Numbered from the stretch's first letter, positions 36,540 through 48,972 are shown. The stretch is DNA of 64,000 nt from Trichostrongylus colubriformis (GCA_963978905.1 OZ022257.1:49184873-49248872); one strand, 5' to 3'. Made by a program: numbers and translations. Notes: a model not told the origin generated them from the sequence alone.

Positions 36540-37710
36540 TAATACAGCGGAGTAGACTTGTACGGAAGACAGGATCTATATGAGCAAATTGAGCGAATAA
36601 CTTATGTCACAGCGCCAAAGTCCAAAGGCTGTCAGGGGGTAGCAGGCTGATGTCAAAATCCGTGTGTCCCAATCTACAGAGGGTGCCACAAAAAGAGTGA
36701 TTTTTCTCCTCCGTTGTCAATCCTAATTTAGCCGAACTTCGGCAAATGCTGACGTACATATTTCCATCCCGAAATCCAAGAACAGACCTCATTCTATCAC
36801 TAAACTCTGTAACCGCACTCCGCACGAACTGATCGGGAGATTACAGACTTCCAGTGAACATGATGTGTCACTTCAACACGGTAAAATTCGAAATTTCGTC
36901 ACCTTCCTTCACAACCTTGCTAAGGTCCGTTCACCCTGGGTACCTGGGAAGATCCATATTGGGTGGCGCCCTTTACTATCCCGTTTTTCCAAGCTCCCAA
37001 CATCCTTTATTTCCAAGAACCAAAATGTGCCATTACCACTGAAGACCCTTCGAAGGGAGGTTTGAGGGGAGTAAAATGTCACTTCGGATTATAGCAGCGT
37101 TGTCCGAGCAGCAGGGCTCTATGACTCCCGTGATCTGAAGTACCAGTCCTTAGAAATATTCCTACAAAAGACCTACCACTTAACCTAGTTCCACTTTTTC
37201 AAGCGGACCTTGTTACCGTAAGCGCTCTGAAGCCCGACTGCGCCGACTGAAGGGTCCGTGTGTTGATGGAGGTGAACGTAATGAGCCACAGCTTGTTCCT
37301 GCTTTCAGAGAAACATTTCTGGAATATCTTGCCCCAATACTTTTATCTCTTTCGTTTCCCTTTGTCTTGTATACTTGGCGGACGTGAGCCGTGAGCAAAA
37401 TTACTCTTTTTTGGCACGCCCTGTGCAGCTGTCGATTGCGATCTACTTCTGCCCTGGTATCAGTTGGGTGAATATTATATGTCGCTGCGTAGGACGGCTT
37501 ATTTGCTGATAAATACAAAAATGATGCGATTTTGATCGGAAGGCAACTTAGAATACTTTAACGATCCCGAATGCTGTAGTGGGAAACACAAATTTTATAG
37601 GGGTACGCTGCTGCATTTGATCGAATATATAAAAACAACTATATCTACTATTTGAATATCATTATTGGAGGGTGTGTTTGCGTAAACTGAGTAAAATGAA
37701 AGTGGAATCT

Positions 37711-40700
37711 TCATTGAAACTCACATTCTCTTATAGGTCGGAGCGTAAAATTTCTATATGGTTCATTGCACATAATTAAGGTCAATGCTGCTACACAACC
37801 GTGAGCTCCGAGCGCAGCCAACGCAAAATTTCCAAGACCTGAAAAAATTTAGGCAATGTTTTTGGTGAGATGATAGGTTCCGATTTCCCTGTGACTTTAA
37901 CCATGTGGTGTTCTGGTATCTCACCAGAATCCGGCACTGATCGTTTCATCGCGCGTTCCGCACTTTCCCTCTTGCACTTCACGAGCAGATTGCCTATACT
38001 TATTACCTGAGAAATAGCTAGGCTTTGACATCGTTCAATACCAAGAGACAAACCCGATTATCAACACAATCTCCTACAATGTGCGCCTACTACCCATGTG
38101 CGTAGGCCACTAATCAATAAAGCATTCTACCACGACACCACCTGAATTAGCCGCTCACCTATAATACTCCAAAAAACAAGATCTACACGTGTGGAAAGTG
38201 CATTATGTTCAGTATTCACTAGGCAAATCGTCCAAAACGCTCCACGATGAAAAGTGAATGAAGATATCATAAGGTTCTTGTTGTACTTCCCAGGGGCCTA
38301 CATTTCATATGTTTTCCCACAGTTATCACGTCGATTTGTCCTCATGCTCAAAGGCGGGATTAGTAAGATGTGCAGGTCCGAGAAAGGTCATTGTGATATT
38401 TTCTCAAAATACATTTTCCCAAAATGTGAGTGCTTACTGATATTTATCAAAGGTATCGTGCACGGAGAATGATTTTCCTTGTTACCTCTATTTTTATGTT
38501 GTATGTGCTCAATAAGGGCCGCATGCAAAGCAGCTCCTCAAAGTGATGGCCGACGGGAGGGGACCTCAGAATAAATGCCCGCCCCGTCGTCCGCCGCGGT
38601 TTGAGACGAAGAGTGGAACAGTTTACGTTACTTTCTCTTCCCACTGTGTTCCTCTGAAACAACGAGGGGCATATACTCTCAAGCCCCGCCCCTCAACCAC
38701 TTAAAGACACCGGGAGGGGTGAATTTGGCAAATTTAGGGATTATGAAAGTAGAGGTGCTCAGCAATATAAGAGCAGAGAAAGAACGACATAAATCTGCGA
38801 AAAAACCGAAGAATAGGAACTCAAAAGTCCCCCTTCTCTCTCCTCCTCTGCGTCACTAGCCGGAGTGGACTGAAGACAGGCCAGAGTCTGAACCAGCCTG
38901 GCGCGATCGTTGTCCCGCCCCTCCACGGCGGCTCGCCCGGCCGTAGGACCGCAGGACGATATGCCGTGCTGCGGGGTCGTCGTAAGACCCCAAGCCGCGT
39001 TTTTTTCAATGCGATTTCCGCCACATATGACTTCTGAAGTAGGAGGATCGTTTTCAGAAAACATGTACTTCCAGGTGTCAGTTTTCCCTTGCCCCTACTG
39101 GTGCCTTTACATCTCAGCCCGACTCTCGATTTTTTTTCGCGGGAAACTTTACATGCGGCCCTTATTGAGCAGACACAACAGAAGTTTATGGGGCACGGGA
39201 AATTCATTTTTCCGTGCATGATTTCGTTAAGCTTTCAGAAGCTAGACCATCTTTCTCGTTACGTTTTATAAACGATATACCTCGATTAGTGCGATTTGTT
39301 GTTCCAAGCATGTACATCAGAGCGAGAATTGGTACAAACATAGTCGAGGCTGGTATCGATACCTAAAACATATCACCTAACGCATGCAGATTTTTAGTGC
39401 ATTATCCATGAATATGCCTTCAACTTTTTAAAAACTTTTGGGTTCAATAAAAATTCTAGTAGCGAGAACCTTCACAGATAAATCCATTTTCATCTGTTAG
39501 GATAAAAATGCCAGCTGGCTGGTGCACATTACTGAGCGCGTAACATTATGTGCGTCAGTGGGTCGACCGGAATCGCTTTTTTATGAATTCACTCAGCACC
39601 CAGTGCCACATCACGCTCCGCCCATCGTGGTCGGGTTTTCTCTCATTTTAAGTGTGTTTGAGATGACTTGGACATTGGTCATTTCTGCCGATTTTTTCTC
39701 CTGGTCTCAATGCTACATTGGGACCGAGTTATGAATTTTTGTTGCACGGACCCTATTGAGGGTGCGCTCTGCCCATTAACCCCAAGCCTCTTTGCTGGGT
39801 GCTCATGGCTGACCTTAGCCCATCTATCTTTTCCTCACGTTTGGACCATTTTCGAACCGTGCAAACAATTTTGATCCAAGGACCGAACGTTTCAGTGCAC
39901 ATTCCGCCAAACGTCGGCGGAGCTTAGCTGGGTTCATATTTGCTCTACACTTCTTATACCATGCCTTACCCATCCCAACTTTGTCCCCATTTCCACAGGT
40001 TGTTCTTCGTGTAGCGTCCAAGCCCCGCCCACCTCCGCAAGTGCTCCGCCCATTGTGCCCAGGCCTCTTCCATAACTTTCAGAAACTCGTCGCCGACCAA
40101 AATCCATTTTCACGCGATTAAAAATTTTCGGTCTGACAATCGAATTATCGTACTCACCATCTCTAGTTCCCTGCGATATATAAAGACTTCTTCCATTTAC
40201 CCACATGAATCTTAGGTATCGCTTGCTAATCAGAGTTTTTCGCCATCCTTCAGGGATACCATGATGTTCCACAATCAATCATCAGCGCCGCGGCATTAAG
40301 CCGCGTTCATATTTCGCGCACCGACGCAGGCAGCGGCGGCGACGGCCTTAAAATGTTGTACCCGCCGCCGACCACGGCTCTGGTGAAGCGCTCCGTTTGT
40401 AGAACGATAGACCCGACCACACTACAGTGTGATGATCGTAGCGAGAGCCAACGAATTCAATTTCGAATCTTGACATAGTTTGGCACAATGCCAAGATTCG
40501 AATTCGATTTCGTGAACATCGCCACGATCATCAATGTACTGAAGGGTGGTTGGGTCGAGTGTTTTACCGGCGGAGCGCGTCAGCAGCGTGCCTCCGTGGT
40601 CGGCGACGGGCTTATGATTTCAACCTCGTCGCTGCCGGTGCCGTCGTCGGTGCGCAGAGTATGAACGCAGCCTTATTTGAGTATCGAGATCGATTCAAAT

Positions 40701-43700
40701 TTGGTTATCCAACTATTTGAGCAGAATTATGAATGCGAAAAACTTTAACATTTAATTCATTTTTATTTTATATTATTGTAAAAGTCAAAATGGAGATAAG
40801 TTGACCATGTCTCACCTGGACGCAAAGGTAAATCAGGAATTTTCTCTGCATCTGCTTTGTTTTTTGTGATAGACGTCTGTTTCTACTCAGAAAATAAAAA
40901 GATGTAAGTATGCAAGCCGCAGTAACCACAAACGCAACAGCAGCTAGTGAGAAAGCCGTTATAAGGATGCTCCTTGTTTTCCATGGTGTGAAAATTTGGA
41001 TGTGTGGCAGAAAAACTGCTGATTTGCCACACGAATATTCCTGAATGAGTGGTACATGAAGGGTTTCCGAAAAACTAGTTAGTTGAGAATTGAAGGAAGT
41101 GAGAAATTATAGGAATTGCTTATTAATGGCAATCAAAATAAGCCAAGTAACGAGGCATTGTACTTCGCGAAATGTGCTGTTTCCGTGTAAAGGGTGGGAG
41201 CTGCTTTCGCGCCGTAACATTCACTGTTTTCTTTTGATAGTATTCGGAACTAGCATACTCGATGCTCGCCTTGGAGCCGCTTTCATTGCAGGGTCAGTCA
41301 AAATACCTCTTTCGATCCATTCAAAACTTACCCTTTTTATTGTCATTTTCCCGTAGTAGATTACAATATGGCGGTTCAAATGTAACCCCGAATTTTACAC
41401 AGTTCCCACTCACATCTCATCTCTGAGCATGGATACTTGAAACCAAAGCGCTGATCACTCTGGCTCGTTTTCTAACACCGGAGTGTTAGAAAACGAGCAG
41501 AGAGCAAGCTATATTTGTAGCAACTCGCTTCACCACTAGTTTTCATTATCAAAAAGGAAAGAATAATCGTTCCAGGTAAAGTATGCGAATTGCTTTCACG
41601 CCGTAACTTGCACTGTTTTCTTTTGATAGTATTCGCAGCTTGCATACTTGATGCTCGCCTTGAGGCGAACTTCTGTTACTATTAGGTGTATACAGAATAA
41701 ATGGCCAAAACATATCACTTTATTCAAAACGCCATAACTTCTCTCAGACACAATTTTATTTGTTGATCTTATTTGTCGATTTTATTTAAAAAACGCTCGG
41801 ATAAACACAACTTTGCCAACGATCTGGTAAAGAAAATATGCCATCACAATAAAATTCTGAATTGCGAGAATTAATAAAGTCAACAATGGCATTTTCAACC
41901 TGCATCGGTGAACTCCTTCTGACGCAGGTTTGCATCCAGAACCCGGACAAAGTGGTAATCCGTTGGGGAGAGGTCTGGGGAATAAGGGGAGTGAGGGAGA
42001 GTCTCGATGCCTCCCTGCATGAGTTTCTGCCGGGTGACTTGCGAAGTGTGGGGCATCGAGGCTCTCCCTCATCCCCCTTATTCCCCAGACCCATCCCTGA
42101 CGGATTGCCACTTTTTCCTGGTTTTCGATGCAAACCTGCGTCAGAAGGAGTTCGCCGATGCAGGTTGAAAATGCCATTGTTGACTTTATTAATTCTCGCA
42201 ATCCAGATTTTTATCGTGATGGCATATTTTCTTTACCAGATCGTTGGCAAAGTTGTGTATATCCGAATGGTTTTTATTTGGACAAATAAAATTGTGTCTG
42301 AGGGAAGTTATGGCGTTTTGATTAAAGTGATATGTTTTGGTCATTTGTTCTGCAACACCTAATAGTACAATACCGCTTACGTTCCGTGAAAATCTTCGCC
42401 TTGCGACGGATTAGTCGCGAACAAACCGTCGCACCGTCATAACATCCTTCAAAGTGGACGAAATGGAAAGATTTAAAATGCATTGGATTCGTCTCGATGC
42501 GGCGAGTTCAATGATGTATGAAATGTCAGATTTTGTCGAGCAATTGTTTTGAAAATTGCGCGAAAACGCGTTTCCGCGTCTTTCCGCTATAAATCAATTG
42601 CTTATTGATTTTTTATCGAACTTGTACACATTTTCGTGACCAGCTCCTGGAGCTCTACAAAATGGTACTACAAATTCTTGGTTTTCTCGAACTCGATACT
42701 AGGCCATTTTTCACATTCTGAGAAGTTTGAGGGAAATTTTCTTTGAAACCTGATAAGTTGGAGATAAAATTTTCTCATAGCCTAATCTATGCTCACAGAA
42801 GTGTAGCAATTTTGAAGTTACGGTCATTTCAGATCAGCCCTTATTCCTTTGTGTGGCCCTAAAGAGCGTCTCCGTGTATATGTAGTCTGCCTAAGAAAAC
42901 CATTTCTTACCTCATTCACAGACACAGATTCTCCAATGAAATGTACGCCGTTCAATTCCTCATAGATTATGCTCGAATGACATACAGAAACCTTTGTGGT
43001 GATAAATATCCAATTTTTCCCATTTCCAGCCTTTTCCTTTTGTGGATCGATCCCTCAATCTCTCGTACAGCGCGCGATTCACGTGCTCGCCATGGGAGAG
43101 CGGTTACGATCGATGGCGCCACCGGGCTATTCACGTACACGACCGTGGGAAAGCGGTCGGCGCTCGCGATGGTGCCATCGATCGTGTCCGCTCTCCCATG
43201 GCGAGCACGTGAATCGCGCGCTGTCCACGAGAGATTGAGGGATCGATCCACAAAAGGAAAAGGCTGGAAATGGGGAAAATTTGATATTTATCACCACAAA
43301 GGTTTCTGTATGTCATTCGATAGCATTTTCTATGAGAAATCGAACGGCGTACATTTCATTGGAGAATCTGTGTCTGTGAATGAGCTAAGAAATGGTTTTC
43401 TCAGGCGGAGTACACATACACGGAGACGCTGTTTAGGGCCACACAAAGAAATAAGGGCTAATCTGAAATGACCGTAACTTCAAAACTGCTACACTTCTGT
43501 GAGCATAGATTAGGCTAAGAGGAAATTTTATCTCCAACTTATAAGGTTTCAAAGAAAATTTCCCTCAAACTTCTCAGAATGTGAAAAATGGTCTAGTATC
43601 GATTTCGAGAAAACCTAAAATTTGTAGCACCCTCTTGTAGAGCTCCACGAGCTGGTCACGAAAATGTGTACAAGTTCGATAAAAAATCAATAAGCAATTG

Positions 43701-46095
43701 ATTTATAGCGGAAAGACGCGAAAACGCGTTTTCGCGTGATTTCCAAAGCAATAGCTTGACAAAATTCAGCACTTCATACACCATTTGACTCGTCGCATCA
43801 AGATAATTCCAATGCGGTTTTAATCTTTCCATTTCATCCAAATTGAAGAATGTTATGACGGTGCGACGGTTTGTTCGCGAACAAACCGTCGCAAGGCGAA
43901 GTTTATTCACGGAACGTGAATGGTATTGTAACAGAAGTTCACCTCAAGGCGAGCACCAAATATGCAAGCTGCGAATACTATCAAAAGAAAACAGTGCAAG
44001 TTACGGCGTGAAAGCAACTCGCATCCTTTACCTGGAACGATTTTTCTTTCCTTTCTAATTAATGAAAACTAGTGGTGCAGCGAGTTGCTACAAATATCAC
44101 ACTTGTTCTCTGCGAGCCCGGTGTTCCGTCGCCATATCTTGAAATTCATATTATAGCTGTTGGAAGATCACATGCTTCGTGATTCGAATATCATCACCAG
44201 ATTGCTTTGTATTAGGTCTGTGCAGAATAAATGGCCAAAGCATAACTGGCCATAACTTCGCTCAGACACAAGTTTACTTGTTGAAATAAGAACCATTCGA
44301 ATCTACAGAATTTCGCCAATGATCTGTTGAAGAAAATATGTCACCATGATCAAATTCTGGATTGCTAGAATCAATAAAGTCAAGAATGGCATTTTTACCG
44401 TGCATAATTTTTCTGCCGCAGGTTTGCATCGGGAACCCGGAAAAAGTGGTAATCCGTCAGGGATATGTCTGGGGAATAAGGGGGGTGAGGGAGAGGCTCG
44501 ATGCCTAACTGCATCATTTTTTTACTGGGTGCGCAAAACAACGCAAAACCCCACAGTTCGCAAGTCACCCGGCAGAAACTGATCGAGACTCTCCCTCACC
44601 CCCTTCTTTCTCAGACCTATCTCTGACGAATTACCACTTTTTCCCGGTTCTCGATGCAAACCTGGGTCAGAAGGAGTTCGGCGAAACGATGCATGTTGAA
44701 AATGCCATCGTTGACTTCATTAATTTTCAATCATGAATTTGATCATGATGGCATATTTTCTTTACCAGATCGTTGGCAAGGTTGTGTAGATTCGAATGGT
44801 TTTTATTTCGACAAATAAAGTTGTGTCTGAGCGAAGTTATGGCGTTTTGAAAAAAGTGTTCCGTTTTGGCAATTTATTCTGCACAGAGCTAATAGTAAAA
44901 AGTTTGCTAAAGCCTTACTTATATCGCACTGAGGGATGCATTTAAGTTGTCGAAAATCTACCTCTTCAACCCATTTCCTGGCATCTGCCTGATCAGGCAA
45001 TATGTCGAGTATGCAAATAGTACATGGTATGAAGTAGATTAAGAATATGCCAATACTCGTGTAGAAGTGACCTTAAAATTCATTGCATTTCCATTAAGTT
45101 CCTCTCTTGATTTTTGAAACGATATCCATCAGCGCTTTTAACGGTTGTGTGTGACAGTTTTGAATGCTTTAGAAAGAGTTTTTCTATAAGCAAGTACACG
45201 CGAGGGGTTCAAGCGGATGGAATGTAGCTCGTCTTGCAAGGAAAGCTGCGCTGGAGAAGGCCTTAAGGCCGCGTTCTTACTTTGCGCTGTCGGCTCCCTG
45301 CGTATCCACCTGTGCCACTCTGTGTCGTTGCCTGCGTCATCCCTGCACCTCCCTATGCCATCCTGCCTCGCTGTTTGTGAACGCAGCCACCGCCCGCCGG
45401 CACGAACTATGAACGCGGTCTAATACGTCTCCGCGCAGCGGAGTCATGACGACTGCACACAACGGATCCACGTGGCATCAATCAATACGTTAGCGATGCG
45501 GTTCGCGGAAAAATACGTCACAGTGTCTGGCTGGCCTTTTTGACAAGCTGACCACTGAAAACAATCTTATTCAGTGCAATGATCCCCACCTGGGTAATCG
45601 TGCAATGCTTCTCTGAAGAAAACGCTCACAAGTTGTCGTGAATTTATAGCTTTAGTATGATTTCTATGCACATACCGCGATCAGTGATACTCAGAGCTGG
45701 ATAAATAGGTGTGACCAAGTGACGACGGTAATTGGAAAGGTTTAGTATAGTGGCGATGAGGCATGAACATGCTATGACACAATAATCATACAAGCATGAG
45801 CACTAATATGTATCCATTGAGCAATTCCTGCTGGATAACCCATAGGTACGGGGAAAAAGATTACTGGTAGCGAAAAAGCGGTATAAATAAAGTCGAAGAG
45901 GGTAGAAGTACAGATCAGTAAATACCATTTATAGGCGCCCATTTGCTTGGTTGATTTATAAATAATACAATATATTGCCAAGAGATTCATACAAATCTCT
46001 GCGATCAATAGCAAGTGCATGAAAATCGGGTAGAAATCAATACTCAAGTCGAAATCGTTGCATTCAATCATGGGATTAGCTGAGGTGACGCACAA
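37711..46095 (-). CDS. SRH-class serpentine chemoreceptor (possibly a pseudogene)
   Basis: SRH proteins are nematode seven-helix receptors of chemosensory neurons. Minus-strand exons are about 46095-45785 (helices 1-3: FYPIFMHLLLIAEICMNLLA, MGAYKWYLLICTSTLFDFIY, FFPVPMGYPAGIAQW), 45071-44919 (IGIFLIYFIPCTICILDILP then DQADARKWV), 41040-40816 (helix 5 ITAFSLAAVAFVVTAACILT then SQKTKQMQRKFLIYLCVQ), 39362-39281 (helix 6 VSIPASTMFVPILALMYMLG) and 37838-37711 (helix 7 LGNFALAALGAHGCVAALTL then NEPYRNF, stop TGA). The last three exons join in phase and match SRH landmarks (KFLIALCIQ, SIP, AHG, PYR). Two problems are visible. After IAQWIHISAHACMIIVS the first exon hits a stop, and the sequence only continues sensibly in another frame. 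Exon 45071-44919 also does not join in phase to the helix 5 exon. Either exons are missed or the gene is broken. The 3.9-kb intron holds a giant foldback element. Confidence 0.72.
38455..39224. repeat. TIR MITE shared by both duplication copies (copy A)
   Basis: Inverted ends: ATCGTGCACGGAGAATGATT ... GTGCTCAATAAGGGCCGCAT at the left, and ATGCGGCCCTTATTGAGCAG ... TTTTTCCGTGCATGAT at the right. The same element sits at the matching place in copy B (57431-57838) and another at about 50810-51180. It lies in the last SRH intron. Confidence 0.75.
39590..40130 (+). repeat. Dispersed CTCCGCCCA-rich element, copy 3
   Basis: Parallels 13286-13640: TTTGAGATGACTTGGACATT, TTTTTGTTGCACGGACCCTA and TGCCTTACCCATCCC appear in the same order. 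It lies in the SRH intron just beyond the edge of the segmental duplication. Confidence 0.6.
40299..40672. repeat. Long form of the GCGTTCATACTTTGCG foldback MITE
   Basis: GCCGCGTTCATATTTCGCGC at the left and GCGCAGAGTATGAACGCAGCC at the right give inverted ends. The inner arms (CTCCGTTTGTAGAACG / GTTTTACCGGCGGAGCGC and GAATTCAATTTCGAATCTTG / CAAGATTCGAATTCGATTTC) also pair. It lies between TTA trinucleotides. This is the best full-length long member in the window. Confidence 0.8.
41474..44125. repeat. Giant foldback element (2.65 kb) in the SRH intron
   Basis: Two arms of more than 900 bp are reverse complements around a spacer at 43121-43170. Matching text includes GCTCGCCATGGGAGAGCGGT with its complement, CAACTTATAAGGTTTCAAAG with its diverged partner, GCGAACAAACCGTCGCA, and ACGCCGTAACTTGCACTGTT with AACAGTGCAAGTTACGGCGT. 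The left arm is interrupted by a nested 683-bp element. The symmetric reading frames on both strands (for example 42941-43471 and its mirror) follow from the palindrome and are not genes. Confidence 0.85.
41681..42363. mobile_element. Nested palindromic element, copy 1
   Basis: Ends ATTAGGTGTATACAGAATAA and its imperfect complement TTGTTCTGCAACACCTAAT. Nearly the whole length folds back on itself around about 42035 (AATAAAGTCAACAATGGCAT / ATGCCATTGTTGACTTTATT). It is inserted in the left arm of the giant foldback. A second copy lies at 44211-44893. Confidence 0.8.
44211..44893. mobile_element. Nested palindromic element, copy 2
   Basis: Ends ATTAGGTCTGTGCAGAATAA and TTATTCTGCACAGAGCTAAT. Its inner text (AATGGCATTTTTACCGTGCA, GGTAATCCGTCAGGGATATG and complements) parallels copy 1. 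It ends about 25 bp from the donor of the SRH exon at 44919-45071. Confidence 0.8.
45267..45420. repeat. MITE of the GCGTTCATACTTTGCG family with TAA target duplication
   Basis: It starts GGCCGCGTTCTTACTTTGCG and ends GAACTATGAACGCGGTC. TAA flanks it at 45264-45266 and 45421-45423, supporting a PIF/Harbinger-like transposition mechanism. It lies in the SRH gene between its first two exons. Confidence 0.8.
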
Positions 46096-46139
46096 ACTGA
46101 CGCGTCAACCGGTGCTTTCACGGACTGAGACATAGATCA

Positions 46140-48650
46140 CTGCGTGCTTCAGAACCACCTGTCTCCTTATACTGCCTAGTTTTCTAATCGTTATTTATTC
46201 ATTAACACAGGAACCGGAGAATTTCTGTTCCGCTGCTAGTAGTAGCCATTTATTGAAAAACTCTAGAATTAGTGGATCAGCAAATTCTGTAAGTAGAAGG
46301 TGGTGCAGAGCTGCATAGGTTGCTCTCTTTGCTTCCGGGAGTGAATGACCATGGGGCTAATTGTAAGGGCTTCGGGGTCTATGTCTTTAGCGGCAACCCC
46401 TTGCAGCTAATTTGCCAATGGGGCGCATACGCCATAGCTGCCACCCTGATGCCAACTATCCGACGCATATTCGGCGTCGGACAACACGTCCACATCTCCG
46501 AAGCCTCAGATTTTCTTGTTGATAATTACCTCAGAAAGAACCTGAGATAAGCGGTGTTCCCTATTGTTCAAAATGAGAGGAGACGAGAAAGCCGGGAGAA
46601 GGGAAGTAGCGAGAATCCACGCTCAATTTACCAGTGGAAGAGAATCAGCAGTGCAAAACTCAATAATTTGCACTTTTTGTTCAACAAGTGTTTGTTTAAC
46701 ACGTTGGCGACCGCGCGTTTTTTCGCTTGTCTACCACGTGGGACATCGCGCGCTCGCCTATGCTGGGAAGTGCGTCTCAGCATTGGGATTTTTAATAGTA
46801 CCTTTCCAAACCCGCTGAATTTCGCGAGTACCTCGAGCGCTAACACAAAGTAGTGAGCGCTGCGGAATTTTAGATACCCCTTAAGGGCTTGAATAAGAGA
46901 TTATTGCATGGTAGTGATGGGAAGTGCTTAACCAGGTGATGGGCATGTGAAAAATAGTCGACCTCTCGCGAGTTTAAATATCTTGACTAAGAATTGAATG
47001 GCCACAAATCTCCTGACTATGGATACCTGCGACGACTTCATAGAGCTGAATGCTAGTTTTAACGATCTGTTGATCAACAGCGATGATAACATACTTGTGC
47101 TGGATGACGATTCAAAGCATGAAAAAAATACTTGTTGAAAAGACATGGGTGTACCATTTCGACCCTAGATACCCTTGTGCATGTTGATCAAAATTAACTA
47201 TTTGTGAATTTCAAATCAGTTGAAAAAAGAATTTTCTGTGCTGCGTCCCACCATTGGGACGCATTGTCCCACGCGGCAGAAAACGTGCGTCCCAGCGTTG
47301 GGACGCAATGTTGCCAACGTCTTAACAAGGTCTTCTATGAAATAATAATCAGTTGCGAAAATTCAAGGGTTGGGTGACATGGACGAGTTGTCCGACGAAG
47401 AAGACGATCGAATGTTCGGCGTTAGGGTGGCAGCTATGGCCTATGCGCCCCATCGGCAATACAAGAGGCTGCGCCTCACCACTGTCTCCCCGGGCATCGG
47501 GGTGTTTGGCAAGTGTGCCGATGGATCGTGTTGGACCAGGCTGTTCATGGGTGGGCTCGCCTCGCTTCCGCGACCGGCTTGTCGGAGCACCTGCACATCA
47601 CCCGGGCCATCGCTGCCACACACCGTGTCCGGGGAATAGATACTAGATCTATTCTAGTGGCTCCGTCATCCCCTCCTCTTCCTCTCTATCGCCACCGGAT
47701 ATTGCAAGAGCCGTCGAGCTTCATTTGTATGAGCTGTGACCGGCTAATGGATGCCTGGTAAAGATTCAAGATATCGCTCAATTGCTCGTACTGTGCAGCG
47801 CAGTCAGCGTCTGGTGCTCCACCTTTGACCTTTATAGTCAATTTGATTACCTCACTGTGCAGCAGCAATGGCGGCACAAATTTGTGTCTGATTCGAATAT
47901 TTTCTTATTATTCCTCCTAATTTTTTTGGATTCTGACCGACTTATCTAACTGAATGGTGGCGCTAGACGGTATAGTTGTAGAGTGGCGGTCAAGTGAGGG
48001 GACCATCTTGGAGATCCTTTTCTTACTGAGCTCAGGTAACGATACCCCACCGCCTGGTGACGCGGAGGGGCGCGAAAGAGAAGGAGTGAAGAAAGGGCCT
48101 ACGGCATTTTATTTCTCGGGTGTCACCGCGTCTTATTTGCCTCTTTACGTTCTCTACTGCTACACTGCTGAGCTACTTTCGTATTCACCATGTTGTCAAA
48201 TCCTTCCCTTCCGCTGTTCTCAAAGGAAATGGGTGAGGAGGAGTTGTTGCCCTAATTTGTTGCAATAACACCGGATCGGTGCAGCACTTTCTCGTCGTTT
48301 TTCCTCACCATACGGCGAAAACGGAGGTTTTGCTCGTGAACAGTTCTACGAATGGTTGTGGGGGCAAGGTTTCACGAGATTCATTTTTTGCCCAGCTAAC
48401 GGCTTGTGATGTAATGATATAAACAACGCCGATTTCTTGTTTAAGGGACTCTTGCAGGTTAATTTCGTGATTCTAGTTCTCTTTGAAATCAGTGTATAAG
48501 ATAGTATCAGGTGAATTGTTTCAAGGTCACAAAGAGGACTTTTTATCCAATTAAAAACCAAAAATTTTGAGAAATTACCACTGTTTGGATTCACGCCGAA
48601 AAGCCATTCAACTGTTGTCGGCAGGGAGGAGCGCACTCCGAGTTTCACGC
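46140..48650. other. Intergenic, no supported gene; short open frames only
   Basis: A 46-codon plus frame at 46998-47138 (MATNLLTMDTCDDFIELN ...) and an acidic start at 47370 (MGDMDELSDEEDD) are the most coding-looking pieces. They are short, have no recognised family and show no partner exons. Palindromic motifs GCGTCCCACCATTGGGACGC (47250) and GCGTCCCAGCGTTGGGACGC (47292) stand out, with a weaker related stretch near 46770. Confidence 0.3.
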
Positions 48651-48653
48651 CCG

Positions 48654-48972
48654 ATGCTGCTTCATAAGGATTTGAGAAGCGTGTTCATGTGTGGCTCGTT
48701 GGGCCACCGAACCACGGCTCTTTTGAACTTCCTTTTGAACGAAAGGAGGATGATCGCGTGTAGGCTACGCCTGGGCTAACGGCCAGTTCTGTAGTCCTAG
48801 CGTGCGAATTCCTGCGCTTCCACTTCTAGAACGGAAAATTCCGCCTTCGCAAATCGAGGGTAAAGTGGAGCCCTTTGACAAGTATGGTCCTCACGAACCC
48901 ATTCGAAACGACACTGAGAAACCTCATCTCGAATTTGAGAAAGACCATCTACGCACCTTTGCGGGCTCGTAA
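48654..48972 (+). CDS. Candidate two-exon gene for a 93-residue protein, unidentified
   Basis: Exon 48654-48757 (MLLHKDLRSVFMCGSLGHRT ...) joined to 48795-48972 gives 93 residues with a TAA stop. The N-terminal third is basic and hydrophobic, like a mitochondrial presequence. The second exon encodes a polar, Pro-rich sequence with IPALPLLERKIPPSQIEG and FDKYGPHEPIRND. The intron would be only 37 bp, short for a worm. The last three codons could instead be a donor (GTAAAC) leading to further exons. I do not recognise the protein; it looks more like real coding text than most frames around it. Confidence 0.35.

Larger units (their letters stand above)
33645..39488. repeat. Segmental duplication, copy A
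   Basis: This segment aligns in the same order and orientation with 51375-58118. Shared landmarks are GCGATAGCTCAACTGGTCTT, CCTGACGATGACCATCGGTT (with one change), GGAGCCATGCAGATCCGTGA, TAGTGACTTACTAGTTTTGG and both last exons of an SRH receptor. Differences are insertions unique to one copy plus scattered substitutions. Copy A uniquely holds a solo LTR and a 55-bp tandem duplication. Confidence 0.85.

Noticed and set aside
41782..42362. 139- and 166-codon frames on both strands (MRELIKSTMAFSTCIGELLL)
   Set aside because: Mirror frames of the nested palindromic element at 41681-42363; no resemblance to a known transposase.
42941..43471. 176-codon plus frame and mirrored minus frames in the SRH intron
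   Set aside because: The same peptides appear on both strands because the region is a palindrome; no family match or splice context.
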